NCBI GenBank assembly: GCA_947258385.1
Contig: CAMYII010000040.1
Location: forward strand, 154,511 to 218,510
Origin: Acidiferrobacterales bacterium
Lineage (GTDB): Bacteria; Pseudomonadota; Gammaproteobacteria; Acidiferrobacterales; SZUA-150
DNA length: 64,000 bases
Direction: 5' to 3'
This document shows positions 27,743 through 37,081 of this stretch, piece after piece. How positions within the stretch are numbered: the stretch's first letter is position 1; every line of letters begins with the position of its first letter. A program made the translations under genes and the position numbers. The notes beneath the pieces were generated by a model. It saw nothing but the letters and a program-made list of their open reading frames with translations. It was not told where the DNA came from and searched no databases.

Positions 27743-29167
27743 TTAGCTCAAGTCCATCAGGGCGCCACGCAGTTCAGGGAAGCGGAATTCAAACATCGAC
27801 TGACTAAGCCGCTGTGGAATGATGCGGGGACCATCGACAAACATGGATGCCATTTCACCGAGCAGTCGCCGCAGGATACTCGCCGGTATGCGCAGCAGTA
27901 CCGGACGATGAAGCAGGTGCGCGGCAACACGCGAGAACTCCTCATAGGTGGGGCTGTCAGGCGCTACCGCGTTGATCTTCCCTTGCATCGAATCATCTGC
28001 GACTGACAGCGCGATCAGGCGCAACAGATCTTCGATATGTATCCAACCCATGTGCTGTTTACCATCTCCAAGGATCGCACCGGCACCCACACGGTAGGGC
28101 ATCAGCATCATGGGTAGCGCCCCGCCACTACGCCCAAAGACCAGCCCAAAGCGCAGAATCACACAGCGAACCTCCAGTGCCGCCAATTCCGCCGTCATGG
28201 CCTCCCAACGCCGGCAAAGGTCTGCGGCGAAACCCTCACCGGCCGGAGCGGCTTCATCGACCGGCGTCTCGCTATTGGGGCCGTAATAGCCGATTGCCGA
28301 CGCCTGGATCCAGGCACCGGGACGACGCCGCGCGCGCTTTACAAAACGTAATAGATCCCCTGTGGTATTGAGCCGGCTGCCGGCGATGACGCATTTGCGT
28401 GCCGCTGTCCAGGGCAGTCCCACGACCGGCGCACCGGCAAGATTCACAATCGCGTCAAAGTATTCGCCTGACGATAGCTCGGCCGTACCGCGCACGGCAC
28501 GCACCTTGCCCGCGAATTGTACCGCGGCCGCCACCGGGTGCCGGGTTAGTAGGGTGATATCGTGCCCGGATCGCAGCAATTCGCGGCAAAGCGCGCCGCC
28601 GATAAAGCCCGTGCCGCCGGAGATCAACAGCCGACGATGCCGGCCCAGGTCCAACCCCAGCTGCAGATCCAGACGCTGCACCGACCAGGCAGCAAGCGCG
28701 TCACGCAAACCGGATGCCGCGACGCCAATCGCGCTAATCGACAGAAACCATGAACGCCAGCCATAGTCGACAGCGTAAAGCGCCGTTGGCCGATGGAACC
28801 ATTCCGGCAGATGAATGGCCAACAACAGGAAGGCGGCGCCACCGTTAATGGCCAACAGCGTGTGAGTGATGCGTTCCGACTTGGGCAGCAGTCGCGTCGT
28901 GTCTTCTATAACAAAGTCCCATAACGTTAATGCAACTTCCACGAATACGATGCCAATCAGCAGCAGTGCCCAGTATCCGCCCCATTCGAACCATGCCAAA
29001 CCCATGAAAACGACGCCGTAAAGCAGCGACCTGACGGCATGGATGGCCAACTCCAGACGTGCCGTGGGGCAACGTGGCAAAGCCACTTTTACCTCATGAT
29101 GATAAAGCGTATCAAACGCCCCCATCAGCGCTTGCAGGATCATTAAATTGATAAAGAGATCAATCAT
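27743..29167 (-). CDS. TIGR01777-family epimerase fused to membrane domain
   Basis: About 474 residues from the ATG at 29167, which has GGGGAGGA upstream; the track start further upstream lacks this. The N-terminal part (1-165) is a membrane domain with four or five helices. The C-terminal part is an NAD(P)-dependent epimerase-like domain with Rossmann motif GGTGFIGGALCRELL, VNLAGAPVVG, and WIQASAIGYYG, characteristic of TIGR01777 (YfcH-like). The redox substrate is unknown. The start overlaps the end of the DUF393 gene by eight bases. Confidence 0.82.
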   Translation of the reverse strand: MIDLFINLMILQALMGAFDTLYHHEVKVALPRCPTARLELAIHAVRSLLYGVVFMGLAWFEWGGYWALLLIGIVFVEVALTLWDFVIEDTTRLLPKSERITHTLLAINGGAAFLLLAIHLPEWFHRPTALYAVDYGWRSWFLSISAIGVAASGLRDALAAWSVQRLDLQLGLDLGRHRRLLISGGTGFIGGALCRELLRSGHDITLLTRHPVAAAVQFAGKVRAVRGTAELSSGEYFDAIVNLAGAPVVGLPWTAARKCVIAGSRLNTTGDLLRFVKRARRRPGAWIQASAIGYYGPNSETPVDEAAPAGEGFAADLCRRWEAMTAELAALEVRCVILRFGLVFGRSGGALPMMLMPYRVGAGAILGDGKQHMGWIHIEDLLRLIALSVADDSMQGKINAVAPDSPTYEEFSRVAAHLLHRPVLLRIPASILRRLLGEMASMFVDGPRIIPQRLSQSMFEFRFPELRGALMDLS

Positions 29168-29618
29168 GGCGCGGTCCTCCCCGGTGAGGATTGGTGTTAA
29201 CACAGTATTTTTCACAACACGACGACGGTGATGCCTGTAATCCAAGCCAGCGCGATACAGCAAATCGGTTGGCTGCGAGATGGCGATACAGAGAGTCCGC
29301 CAGCGGCGATAGCAGCGGCCAACCGCTTGGCGCCATTAACCAACCCAGACCCACTTGGTGATATACATGACGAATGGCCGGCATCCCGATAAGCCATTCA
29401 CCCCTGGGCGTGAGTACGTGCAGGGCGGCCGACAAGGCCTCCCGGCCAAACCCCCATTGGCGTTGATCGAAATTTGGGTCGGTGATGTCGACCAATTGCA
29501 GTCGTGCATGGCGATCCCGTTTTTTCAATCGCGACATCTCTATACGGCACAGCGGACAGGCACGGTCAAAGAGCACGACGGTACGCCGTGGGACATTCCA
29601 CTGGGCTTTGTATTTGTT
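29160..29618 (-). CDS. DUF393 (DCC-family) thiol-disulfide protein
   Basis: About 150 residues. The DUF393 motif VVLFDRACPLCRIEM with the CxxC pair is at the N-terminus, followed by LVDITDPNF and TPRGEWLIGMPAIRHV. The family is thioredoxin-like and thought to be redox-active. The start is unresolved: no in-frame ATG lies near the motif, and a palindromic operator at 29627-29648 covers any upstream extension, so translation should begin below it, perhaps at a rare start codon. It leads the operon with TIGR01777 and DUF4166. Confidence 0.7.
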   Translation of the reverse strand, partial: NKYKAQWNVPRRTVVLFDRACPLCRIEMSRLKKRDRHARLQLVDITDPNFDQRQWGFGREALSAALHVLTPRGEWLIGMPAIRHVYHQVGLGWLMAPSGWPLLSPLADSLYRHLAANRFAVSRWLGLQASPSSCCEKYCVNTNPHRGGPRHD

Positions 29619-29626
29619 TATTATGT

Positions 29627-29648
29627 AATTTCTGTAAAAACAGAAATT
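29627..29648. promoter_or_regulatory. Palindromic operator upstream of DUF393 operon
   Basis: A perfect inverted repeat, AATTTCTGT-AAAA-ACAGAAATT, directly upstream of the DUF393 gene. The same motif with one mismatch lies in front of the GbsR/MarR gene, so it is the likely binding site of that regulator. Confidence 0.75.
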
Positions 29649-29738
29649 AATAAGCTTTAAAAAAACCCGTAAGGATCGATGGCGTGCGCGCCCTGGGGCA
29701 CGGCCCCTCTGGACTATGAATCGCATGGCGGTACCTCG

Positions 29739-30263
29739 CTATTTACCAAGTATTTTGGTGACCTTGCCGCCCAACTTCATCAGCTTGGCCAAGGTCGGTT
29801 TCGGCACGGTACTCATCTGCTCGTACCAGCCGCTCAGGGTCTCCAGGAATTCTCTCATCCGGTTGATGCGCTGCTTGATCTCCTCCGGTGTCCGGGTATC
29901 TTCCGCGGCTTCCAACTCACACTGCCGCAACAGGGTCAGGGTCGGATCGATTTCCCTTTTTTTGCGCTCCTCCACGACACGGGTGAAGATTTCCCACAAG
30001 TCCTTCATGGACTCAAAGTGGTCCCGGCGGTCACCCAACACATGGCTCACCTTCACCAGGCCCCAGGACATCAGCTCTTTCAGGCTGGTGCTGACATTGG
30101 AGCGCGCCACCCCCAGGGTCTCGCTGATTTCTTCTGCATTCAACGGCTTAGGCGACAGATACAACAGTGCATGGATCTGCGCCACGGTGCGATTCACGCC
30201 CCAACGGGTCCCCATCTCGCCCCAGTGCAAAATGTATTTTTCCATGATGGGTGTGAGCTTCAT
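29739..30263 (-). CDS. GbsR/MarR-family transcriptional regulator
   Basis: 174 residues. A winged-helix domain at about 20-85 has the recognition helix region ETLGVARSNVSTSLKELMSWG. A helical C-terminal domain follows for dimerisation. It matches the GbsR-type MarR branch, which often binds small ligands. A near-palindrome matching the one at 29627 sits 16 bases upstream of its start codon, consistent with autoregulation and control of the downstream operon. Confidence 0.85.
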   Translation of the reverse strand: MKLTPIMEKYILHWGEMGTRWGVNRTVAQIHALLYLSPKPLNAEEISETLGVARSNVSTSLKELMSWGLVKVSHVLGDRRDHFESMKDLWEIFTRVVEERKKREIDPTLTLLRQCELEAAEDTRTPEEIKQRINRMREFLETLSGWYEQMSTVPKPTLAKLMKLGGKVTKILGK

Positions 30264-30278
30264 AAGATGATTTCCGAT

Positions 30279-30298
30279 ATTTCAGTATTTACAGAAAT
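30279..30298. promoter_or_regulatory. Operator at the GbsR/MarR gene
   Basis: ATTTCAGT-ATTT-ACAGAAAT, an inverted repeat with one mismatch. It has the same half-site and four-base spacer as the palindrome at 29627-29648. Confidence 0.7.
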
Positions 30299-30476
30299 TA
30301 TCAAAATATATGCCTCTCGTCAACCCTGCCCAAACAGGTGATTTCGTTGGGTATTCGGTCTTTAAGGGGGGTTCTATCCGCGCGATTGCCGCAATGAAAA
30401 AAAATCGATGGAATCCAACTCCATTGAGTCGGTGGTCCGGGACCCACCGGATTTTCTATTCAGGCCGCCGCCGAGA

Positions 30477-31770
30477 TCAGCGACAGACGAGTCGGTTGAT
30501 GTCTATATGATCGGTTTTCAGCCTGATTCCCCGTTTGCTTCCCTGGGCACCGGCACCGATGGAAATCCGACAAGGATCGTCTTTAAGCCCCCGCGCCAGG
30601 TCATAACGGCCAAGCGGCGTGCTGGTACATCCACCTTGTCCCAGCTTGCCGCCATCGAACACAATCAATATCGACGCCAGGCGGCTGATGACCAACGGAT
30701 ACACCGGGTCGGCAATGCCGTTTCGATTGAAATCGGCCTCGAAGACATACCGCCTGGCAACACGGTACGGCTTGCCATACTTTTTCAAGTCTGACTTCCC
30801 GATCAGGGACGGAAGCGCGGGGTCGAGCTCCGAGGGATCGGCGGGCGCGAAACAGTGGTTTCGGTACAGCAGGCCTATCGGCGACGCTGCGCTGTAGAAA
30901 TTGGCATCCTGCTTCAGCAAGCGGTAATCCGGATCCTCTTCCAGCTTTTTCAGGGTCCGCTTTGGGCCCGCCTGATACGCTCGCCACAACACCGCCCGCG
31001 CCTTTTCAAATTGCCTTTGCAGAGCGAGCACGGATGCGAGATTCGTCCTTGCTAGAAAAAACTCACAGTCCTGCTGGGCGGCGCGGCGGAATGATTCCTC
31101 GGCCTGTCTCCATTGTTTCGCCCGATAGTAGTCCATGCCTTGAGTAGTCCATGCCTTGATCGTTATAGGCCCTCGCCTGCCGCGTGCGCACCGGTGTGCG
31201 CGGCAGACATTCCGGGATGACCGGATTAAAATACTTTGGCAAACTTATGTCGTGGATCTCGCTGTGCCGCTCTGTTCCGATCAGTCTCAACTCACAGTCC
31301 ACGTAATACCTCGAATCGCGTGTATTTTCCCCGACGCTTTCCACCACGCGTCGTATCAACGCTTCTTTTACCTTGTCCGTTCTGAATGAGGCCCGGAGCT
31401 CGCGAGGTAGCGCCTTGTAGCCGGACAGGTCAATATCGACATGGCACCCCTCGAGGTGTGCTTCATCCTCGGCATTGTAGGCATACAGGGAAACGTTTAT
31501 ACCGGCGGCGTGAATCGGGTTGACCATATCGCAGTCGGACGGCTTACCCTTGCTCTTGCACGGGTCCCACGTCACCGCGCCGACACGGGTTTCCAGCGGC
31601 GAGGAATAGGTCCGGAAGGTCACCTGCTCGAGCCCAACCCGCCCCCCGGCGCGGATGATGGGCATGGTGACGGTCAGATCATACTCCTCGGTGGCCAGGG
31701 CCATCGGCGGCAACAGCAGGATGCCGGCCACCACTATTTTGAGCGCAATTGTTGCCAGTCGCATCAGCAC
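30477..31770 (-). pseudogene. Exported TPR-like protein, frameshifted by 16-bp duplication
   Basis: An N-terminal signal peptide (VVAGILLLPPMALA) and a beta-rich domain are encoded in one frame to about 31143. A TPR-like helical part (YYRAKQWRQAEESFRRAAQQD, and a second helix pair) continues in another frame to 30477. The switch falls at a perfect tandem duplication of 16 bases (31127-31142 and 31143-31158). Removing one copy joins NDQGMDY and YRAKQW in one frame. The intact product would be about 425 residues. Function unknown; TPRs mediate protein contacts. Confidence 0.85.
31127..31158. repeat. Perfect 16-bp tandem duplication
   Basis: AGTAGTCCATGCCTTG occurs twice back to back. The insertion of 16 bp shifts the frame by one and breaks the surrounding gene. 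Confidence 0.95.
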
Positions 31771-32402
31771 ACCACCCTGAATTTTGTTGTCGACCTCAGT
31801 CGGCCCATTCCACCGCCGGATCGCACTTCCAGGCGCGAAAAGCGGCTGAGAGCGACGACACAGGCGTTTCGGAGCATTATCAAGACAAAGTATTTAAGCA
31901 GAGCGCGACTATTACTATAGACCACAAATCCGTGCAATTTGCCCGCTGGCGTATCGATGAAACCTAAGCGTGCCTGGAAAAACCATCGGAAGATCCATGT
32001 CGATTTTTCCGCCTTCCGCTTGGTCGGGAGCGTGCTTTGATTCGGCGCTCAATCCGGCTTATGCAGGGGATCGGAGGTGGAGAGGCCGAAGGCATTGGCG
32101 GGTTGCTTGCCCTGCACAACGTGAAGCGACGGATTGGAAATCCTAGTGCCTGTGGTGAAATGCCATGGAGGTGCCCGGCCGGCCTACACGGATAGTTTAA
32201 CCCCGCAGATGCACGAGACATAGGAGCGGCCTTGCGGGCCACGGCTGGCCCGTGGCCCGAGATGGCAACGGTAAGGACCCCTCGCTCCCGGATTCTTCCT
32301 CGGCGCTACGGGGGTGGCCCACACTGACCCGGTTTTTTTTGACTTGTATGAAGCGTAGACTCGATACCTGTCTGGATCTCTCACGACAATTGAAAGGAAA
32401 AC
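31771..32402. other. Gap holding XRE remnant and repeat copy
   Basis: 632 bases. A minus-strand fragment at 32054-32112 encodes NAFGLSTSD-like residues resembling the C-terminal part of XRE regulators at 62327 and 63814. A copy of the hairpin repeat lies at about 32225-32290. No intact gene. Confidence 0.5.
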
Positions 32403-32960
32403 ATGGCTGGTACAAAGCAAGGCGGGTGTGACCGGGCGCCAGCCCTGACGGATACGCGATGGCGGCGGCGGATTATCATCTTCTTGCTGCTGGTGGGGGG
32501 ATTTGGCCCGGCAACGGCCGCGGCCGCCGGGGCCTTCGACAAAGGCACGTTGCACACAACCATTATCGGCGGCAACGGCGAGGCCTTTGAGGACAATTAC
32601 TTCATTCTTGGTGTTGGCCTCGGCTATTATGTGCTCGACGGTCTCGAGATCGGGCTCGACTATGAGACCTGGCTGGACGGGGATGCTGATATTCAGAAAG
32701 TCAGTCCCTCGATCCGCTATGTGTGGGACATGGACGCCGCCCTCAAGCCCTATGTAGGTGCGTTCTATCGTCGCACCTACATCGAGGAGTTCGACGATCG
32801 GGATTCCTACGGCTATCGCGCAGGGCTCTACATGCCCGCCGGCCGCAGCTTATATATAGGCGTGGGGTTGGTCTACGACACTCTCCGCAACTGCGATGAA
32901 AGCATCTATCTTTCTTGCTCGGACACCTATACCGAGATCGTCTTTTCATTCTCGCTCTAG
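32403..32960 (+). CDS. Small outer-membrane beta-barrel-like protein
   Basis: 185 residues with a basic start and signal peptide (about 20-42). The mature part shows alternating hydrophobic residues in strands with aromatic ends, for example YFILGVGLGYYVLDGLEIGL and KPYVGAFYRRTY, ending in the aromatic-rich SYGYRAGLYMPAG and a terminal strand EIVFSFSL. This is the pattern of eight-stranded OmpW/OmpA-like barrels. Role unknown. Confidence 0.7.
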   Translation: MAGTKQGGCDRAPALTDTRWRRRIIIFLLLVGGFGPATAAAAGAFDKGTLHTTIIGGNGEAFEDNYFILGVGLGYYVLDGLEIGLDYETWLDGDADIQKVSPSIRYVWDMDAALKPYVGAFYRRTYIEEFDDRDSYGYRAGLYMPAGRSLYIGVGLVYDTLRNCDESIYLSCSDTYTEIVFSFSL

Positions 32961-33043
32961 GAAGACAATCGGAATCCGGTATTGCGGACTGTCGCTATCG
33001 CATTGCAGAACCTGACACCGCTGATTGACGGAGGCGGACTCTT

Positions 33044-33250
33044 ATGCAGGAGATTTCGGCATCAACAAGAATCAGTGAGTTTCTGAACGAGTATCCAGAG
33101 CCGACCGGCTACCTCATGGAGCTGGGGCCGTGCAGGACCGACGTCGGTCCCGAGAGCAGCTTGGGCTGGAAACTTTCACGGGCCGCCGCGGAAAAGGGTC
33201 TGGACCTGCTGCCTCTGTTGGTTGAATTAAACGACAGAATACCAAGATAG
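33044..33250 (+). CDS. DUF1858-like protein, copy 3 (Cys pair lost)
   Basis: 68 residues, closest to copy 2 (21837): ISASTRISEFLNEYPEPTGYL, CRTDVGPES and LLPLLVELND. It also has CRTD in place of the CGC turn. Substitutions such as proline within helices (YPEPTGYL) suggest relaxed selection. Confidence 0.65.
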   Translation: MQEISASTRISEFLNEYPEPTGYLMELGPCRTDVGPESSLGWKLSRAAAEKGLDLLPLLVELNDRIPR

Positions 33251-33320
33251 AGATCGCGCTCGCTCTCACCGCGACTTCGCAATACCTTAGGCTACCCCTG
33301 TGGCGTGTCTACACCCTTTT

Positions 33321-33581
33321 TCACTTTAGAAGTGGATGATCCTTCGGAAGTTGCTTCGAATACCAGAGCGCAAGTTTGTGCCGCATGGACTTTTGGGAAA
33401 CCTGGTCTTCGGGCAGAGGTTGGATTTTCTTATCGTGAACCAGCAGTCTGTAAATATATAGGATTTTCTCGCTCGCTGAGTCAGTGGGCTCGAACACAAC
33501 GGCGCCCCGCTCCTCGCCATACTTGACACCTGCGAGAATCGCGCCCTTGAGCAATTCGGTTTCATTTTTGAGTTTTTTCAT
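33321..33581 (-). CDS. Small conserved protein (DUF5062-like)
   Basis: 86 residues, charged and helical: ELLKGAILAGVKYGEERGA, EKILYIYRLLVHDKKIQPL and MRHKLALWYSKQLPKDHPLL. I associate this pattern with DUF5062, a gammaproteobacterial family of unknown function, but this is from memory. Cytoplasmic. Confidence 0.6.
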   Translation of the reverse strand: MKKLKNETELLKGAILAGVKYGEERGAVVFEPTDSASEKILYIYRLLVHDKKIQPLPEDQVSQKSMRHKLALWYSKQLPKDHPLLK

Positions 33582-33636
33582 GGCGACCGCTCTTGCTTAA
33601 ATGAATCAATAGTGGCTGAGCGCTGTATTGTATCCT

Positions 33637-33963
33637 TTATGATTGCTTCTTGTGCCCGCTGATAAAGGCGTGCATTGGCTTGGTCTTTTCAAATTGCGTC
33701 AACTGTTCCGGCGTTGCTTCCTGCTGGTATTTTGTCTTCCATTCGTTATAGGGCATACCATAAATGACTTCTCGCGCCTGCTCATAGTCCATCGCGATGC
33801 CGAGCTCTTTTGCCGCACCCATATACCACTTGGAGAGGCAATTCCGGCAAAACCCCGCGAGATTCATGAGATCTATATTTTGTACGTCGGTACGGCGTTG
33901 CAAATGCTCCACCAGTCCGCGAAAAGCAGCCGCCTCTAGTTTGATACGTGTCTGTTCGTCCAT
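33637..33963 (-). CDS. DUF1244 domain protein
   Basis: 108 residues, the usual size of the DUF1244 family. The signature FCRNCLSKWY (about 38-47) carries the CxxC pair, followed by DYEQAREVIYGMPYNEWK. Function is unknown; the family is widespread in Proteobacteria. Ribosome-binding site AGGAGG just upstream. Confidence 0.85.
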   Translation of the reverse strand: MDEQTRIKLEAAAFRGLVEHLQRRTDVQNIDLMNLAGFCRNCLSKWYMGAAKELGIAMDYEQAREVIYGMPYNEWKTKYQQEATPEQLTQFEKTKPMHAFISGHKKQS

Positions 33964-34083
33964 CGGTCCTCCTCAGTCCCGCGTAAAAAGCTTTACCTTA
34001 ATTGCGTCTTGCCAGTTTTGCAACAGTTAGTTAGTGAGTCTGGCCGTACTTTAATACGATGTTTTATGTTGCAGTTTCGGCGA

Positions 34084-35493
34084 TCATCGATGTTGCCAGT
34101 GAAAGAACCGTCGCGCCTTTATCATCTCTGCGACCTGCGTCGGGACCATGGTTTCCCAATCGGTGTCGCCGCGGCGAATTTTATCCAGCACTTCATGTGA
34201 ATAGATGGATAAGTACTCCACCTTCACGGTGTCCAGCGCCTTCACAAAACCGTTTTCCAGTATATAAGCGTATAAATGTTGCAAATGCGGTGCCACTTGC
34301 ATCGAATGCACATTGACTGGAGCGTGAGTCTGCGCATCAAGCGCCGGGCACACATAAAGCCGCAGATCCTGCTTGAACAAGCGCCCGAATGATTCAAGGA
34401 TCCCACCAGGCAGGTCCTCATAATATTTCTCCTCGAAGATCTCCCGCAGCGATGGCAGTCCCATGGCAATAGCAATCGGCATATCGGTATGCCCGAACAG
34501 GTATTGTGCCAGGCGATAGTACTCACCGTAGTTGGAAATGAGCACATTTTTACCCAAGGCGCAGAGGATATCCGCCCGATTCAGAAAATCCTGGGCATCA
34601 ATGTCATCACCGTCTTCCCCGGTCAAATTACGCAGCGTCATTTCCGACAAGACGACCAACGAATCGGGCGTGAGCCCGTTATCCACCAATAGTGCCGTCT
34701 GCGCACAATCCAATAAGTCCATGGTAAATTTAGTCGGTGGACGGAATCGACTGCGCTCCACCAGCACTGCCTTTTTCCACAAAGCGTCGGCCACCTGCGC
34801 CACGCGCCCATCCGCCGTAAACATCGCGGCATTACTCATTCCGTGTTGTACCAAATGGAGCGCGACAAGGCGATTGTCCGCGTCTGCAAGCACGGGACCG
34901 GAAAACTCGACCATGTCGATTTCCACCAGCTCCGGAGACAGCTGGTCCATGAGCGAGAACAGCAACGCGGTCGTATTCATATGATGATACAGGGCCCCGT
35001 GAATCAGGTTGACCCCCAAGATACCCAGTGTCTCCTGATCTTGCATATTATTCTTGCCATGCAAGTTTACATGCATGTCGATCTGTGAATGCGCTGCCCG
35101 TGGCTCCGCTTGAAACCGAATCCCCAGCCAGCCATGGCCGTCGCGCTTGTGCGTGTAACTGCGCGCCGCTACCGTATTCGCAAACGCAAAGAAATGACTT
35201 TGTGCGCCGCGTTTTTCGTCTAGGCGTTCCAGCACCAGCTTGTATTCATGATCCAACATGGCATGCAGGCGATCGCGACTGACATACCGCGGGCTGGCGC
35301 CATAGATCGCATCCGAGAACTGCATGTCATACGCCGACATGGTCTTCGCCACCGTCCCAGCGGCCCCTCCTACCCGAAAAAACCAACGTGCCGTTTCCTG
35401 CCCTCCACCGATTTCGGCGATGGTGCCGTACTTACTCGGGTCGAGGTTGATGACCAGTGCTTTCTGGTGGATATCTCGGATTTCCGTGGCCAT
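34084..35493 (-). CDS. Conserved protein of unknown function, 469 residues
   Basis: A long, soluble protein with no signal peptide or membrane helix. Conserved-looking blocks are IHQKALVINLDPSKYGTIAE, EIGGGQETARWFFRVGGAAG, LGIRFQAEPRAAHSQIDMHVNL and NVLISNYGEYYRLAQYL. The codon use and uninterrupted length leave no doubt it is a gene, but I cannot assign an enzymatic fold with confidence. No operon partner: 120 bp from DUF1244 and 272 bp from the kinase. Confidence 0.85.
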   Translation of the reverse strand: MATEIRDIHQKALVINLDPSKYGTIAEIGGGQETARWFFRVGGAAGTVAKTMSAYDMQFSDAIYGASPRYVSRDRLHAMLDHEYKLVLERLDEKRGAQSHFFAFANTVAARSYTHKRDGHGWLGIRFQAEPRAAHSQIDMHVNLHGKNNMQDQETLGILGVNLIHGALYHHMNTTALLFSLMDQLSPELVEIDMVEFSGPVLADADNRLVALHLVQHGMSNAAMFTADGRVAQVADALWKKAVLVERSRFRPPTKFTMDLLDCAQTALLVDNGLTPDSLVVLSEMTLRNLTGEDGDDIDAQDFLNRADILCALGKNVLISNYGEYYRLAQYLFGHTDMPIAIAMGLPSLREIFEEKYYEDLPGGILESFGRLFKQDLRLYVCPALDAQTHAPVNVHSMQVAPHLQHLYAYILENGFVKALDTVKVEYLSIYSHEVLDKIRRGDTDWETMVPTQVAEMIKARRFFHWQHR

Positions 35494-35764
35494 ATTCGTT
35501 CCCCTTCAAGCTGTGGTGTGACTCGTGCTTAGACAGCCATCGTTTGATTATTGTTCATCATGATCGCGTGCCGGATTGGGATAATATCGAAGACCAATTG
35601 TTGCTAATAGTACCGGAAAATGTTCGCTGATCCCATTTTCCTCGCAAAAGCGGCTCGCGAACGCACCCAAAGGAAACCTCTCTGGGGCGGCAACGGCGGT
35701 TTGGGTTTTAGGGTAGAAAATGACGGAGAGAATACATCCGCCCCGATCTTTCACTTGGGCTGAC

Positions 35765-37081
35765 TCACTCAGGCCTGATTCCAACGGGTAGTTGCACCTG
35801 CACTGCCGTACCTTTTCCCACGTCGCTGGTGATTTGCATGCTGCCGTTGTGCGCCTTGACGATGAGTTGGCATAGATACAGTCCCAGGCCTATGCCACCT
35901 GTCTCACGTTGGCGCGAGGCGTCAGCCCGATAAAACGGCTCGGTAACATGCGGCAGTAACTCCGCGGGTATACCATAGCCGTGATCGATCACTGTGAGCG
36001 TAATCCCGTTATCGCCACGCTCGAGCGTCACTTCGACGGGCGTGGCGCTGTCTCGTGAATGGCGCAGGGCGTTGTCGATCAGATTTTTCAGCAATAATTT
36101 GATTTGGGCCGGATCGGCATTGACGTTAACGGCCTCATGCGGAAGCCGGCATTTGATTGCGGACCTGGCATGACTTAAGAATTCGGCAATAACATCGTCA
36201 ATCAGCATATTTAACGAAATATTCTCTCGCTGTAACAGACTGTGCCGGCTATTCAAGCGCTCGCTTTCCAGCAATTCGGCAATCAATTGCTCCATTTGCT
36301 TTACGTCATCGGCAATATCGCCTTTGTATTTTTCCTCAGGCAACATCTCCAGGGAGACTTTCATGCGTGTGAGCGGTGAGCGCAGTTCGTGACTGATCGC
36401 CAGCAATAGTTGGCGCTTTGCTTCCAACAGCTTTTCGATGTCTGCTGCCATATTATTAATCGTCTGCGTCAGCTCACCCAGTTCATCGCTGCGTTGCGCT
36501 GGTATGCGGTATTCGAGCTCTCCCCGGCCGATACGCTCGGCACTTTGCTTTAGCCACTGGATCGGCCGGAACAACCATTTAACGGCCAGATAGCTAAGCA
36601 GCAAAATTAACAATGCGGCGCTGGTCATGGCCACGTGTAACCAGCCAGGCACCTCCACCGGGTTTAGCCCGGCTGTCGCGAAAACAAAGCTGTAGCCATT
36701 GCGCTCGAAGATTGCATAGCGCCGACCGTGCGCCTCGGCAATCCAAATGCCCTGATGTTGATGGCGCGCACTTAGACCCGCCATCGGCGGAAAGTCAGTG
36801 CTTGACGACCAACTGATGTTAGGGCCCTCGATATGCAATGCCAGTGGCACTGCTTGTGTGATGGCCTTCGCCTTGACGAGGCTCGGAGGAGTGCCGATAT
36901 CGTCGATAATATAATCGGCGTAATTATTGATATGGGCGATGAAGCCGCTGCCGAGATTCTGCTTGAAATGCATGTGCACGGGCGTGACGATCACAAAGGA
37001 TATGGCCACGGCCGTCAGCAGAAAAATCAACAACAGGCGCGCGAATAAAGAACGCTTTATTTGCCGTATTATGTTTTTCAT
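35765..37081 (-). CDS. Two-component sensor histidine kinase
   Basis: 438 residues. Two membrane helices (about 12-32 and 148-170) flank a periplasmic sensor of about 115 residues. HAMP, HisKA (ISHELRSPLTRM) and the ATPase domain (NLIDNALRHS, DHGYGIP, GIGLGLYLC) follow. It resembles the EnvZ/CpxA group. The start overlaps the upstream regulator stop by four bases, so the pair is co-translated. With the Spy-like gene next door an envelope-stress role is likely. Confidence 0.92.
   Translation of the reverse strand: MKNIIRQIKRSLFARLLLIFLLTAVAISFVIVTPVHMHFKQNLGSGFIAHINNYADYIIDDIGTPPSLVKAKAITQAVPLALHIEGPNISWSSSTDFPPMAGLSARHQHQGIWIAEAHGRRYAIFERNGYSFVFATAGLNPVEVPGWLHVAMTSAALLILLLSYLAVKWLFRPIQWLKQSAERIGRGELEYRIPAQRSDELGELTQTINNMAADIEKLLEAKRQLLLAISHELRSPLTRMKVSLEMLPEEKYKGDIADDVKQMEQLIAELLESERLNSRHSLLQRENISLNMLIDDVIAEFLSHARSAIKCRLPHEAVNVNADPAQIKLLLKNLIDNALRHSRDSATPVEVTLERGDNGITLTVIDHGYGIPAELLPHVTEPFYRADASRQRETGGIGLGLYLCQLIVKAHNGSMQITSDVGKGTAVQVQLPVGIRPE

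Noticed and set aside
35548..35784. A 78-codon minus-strand ORF overlapping the kinase end
   Set aside because: No ribosome-binding site, overlaps the kinase stop, and no recognisable features.
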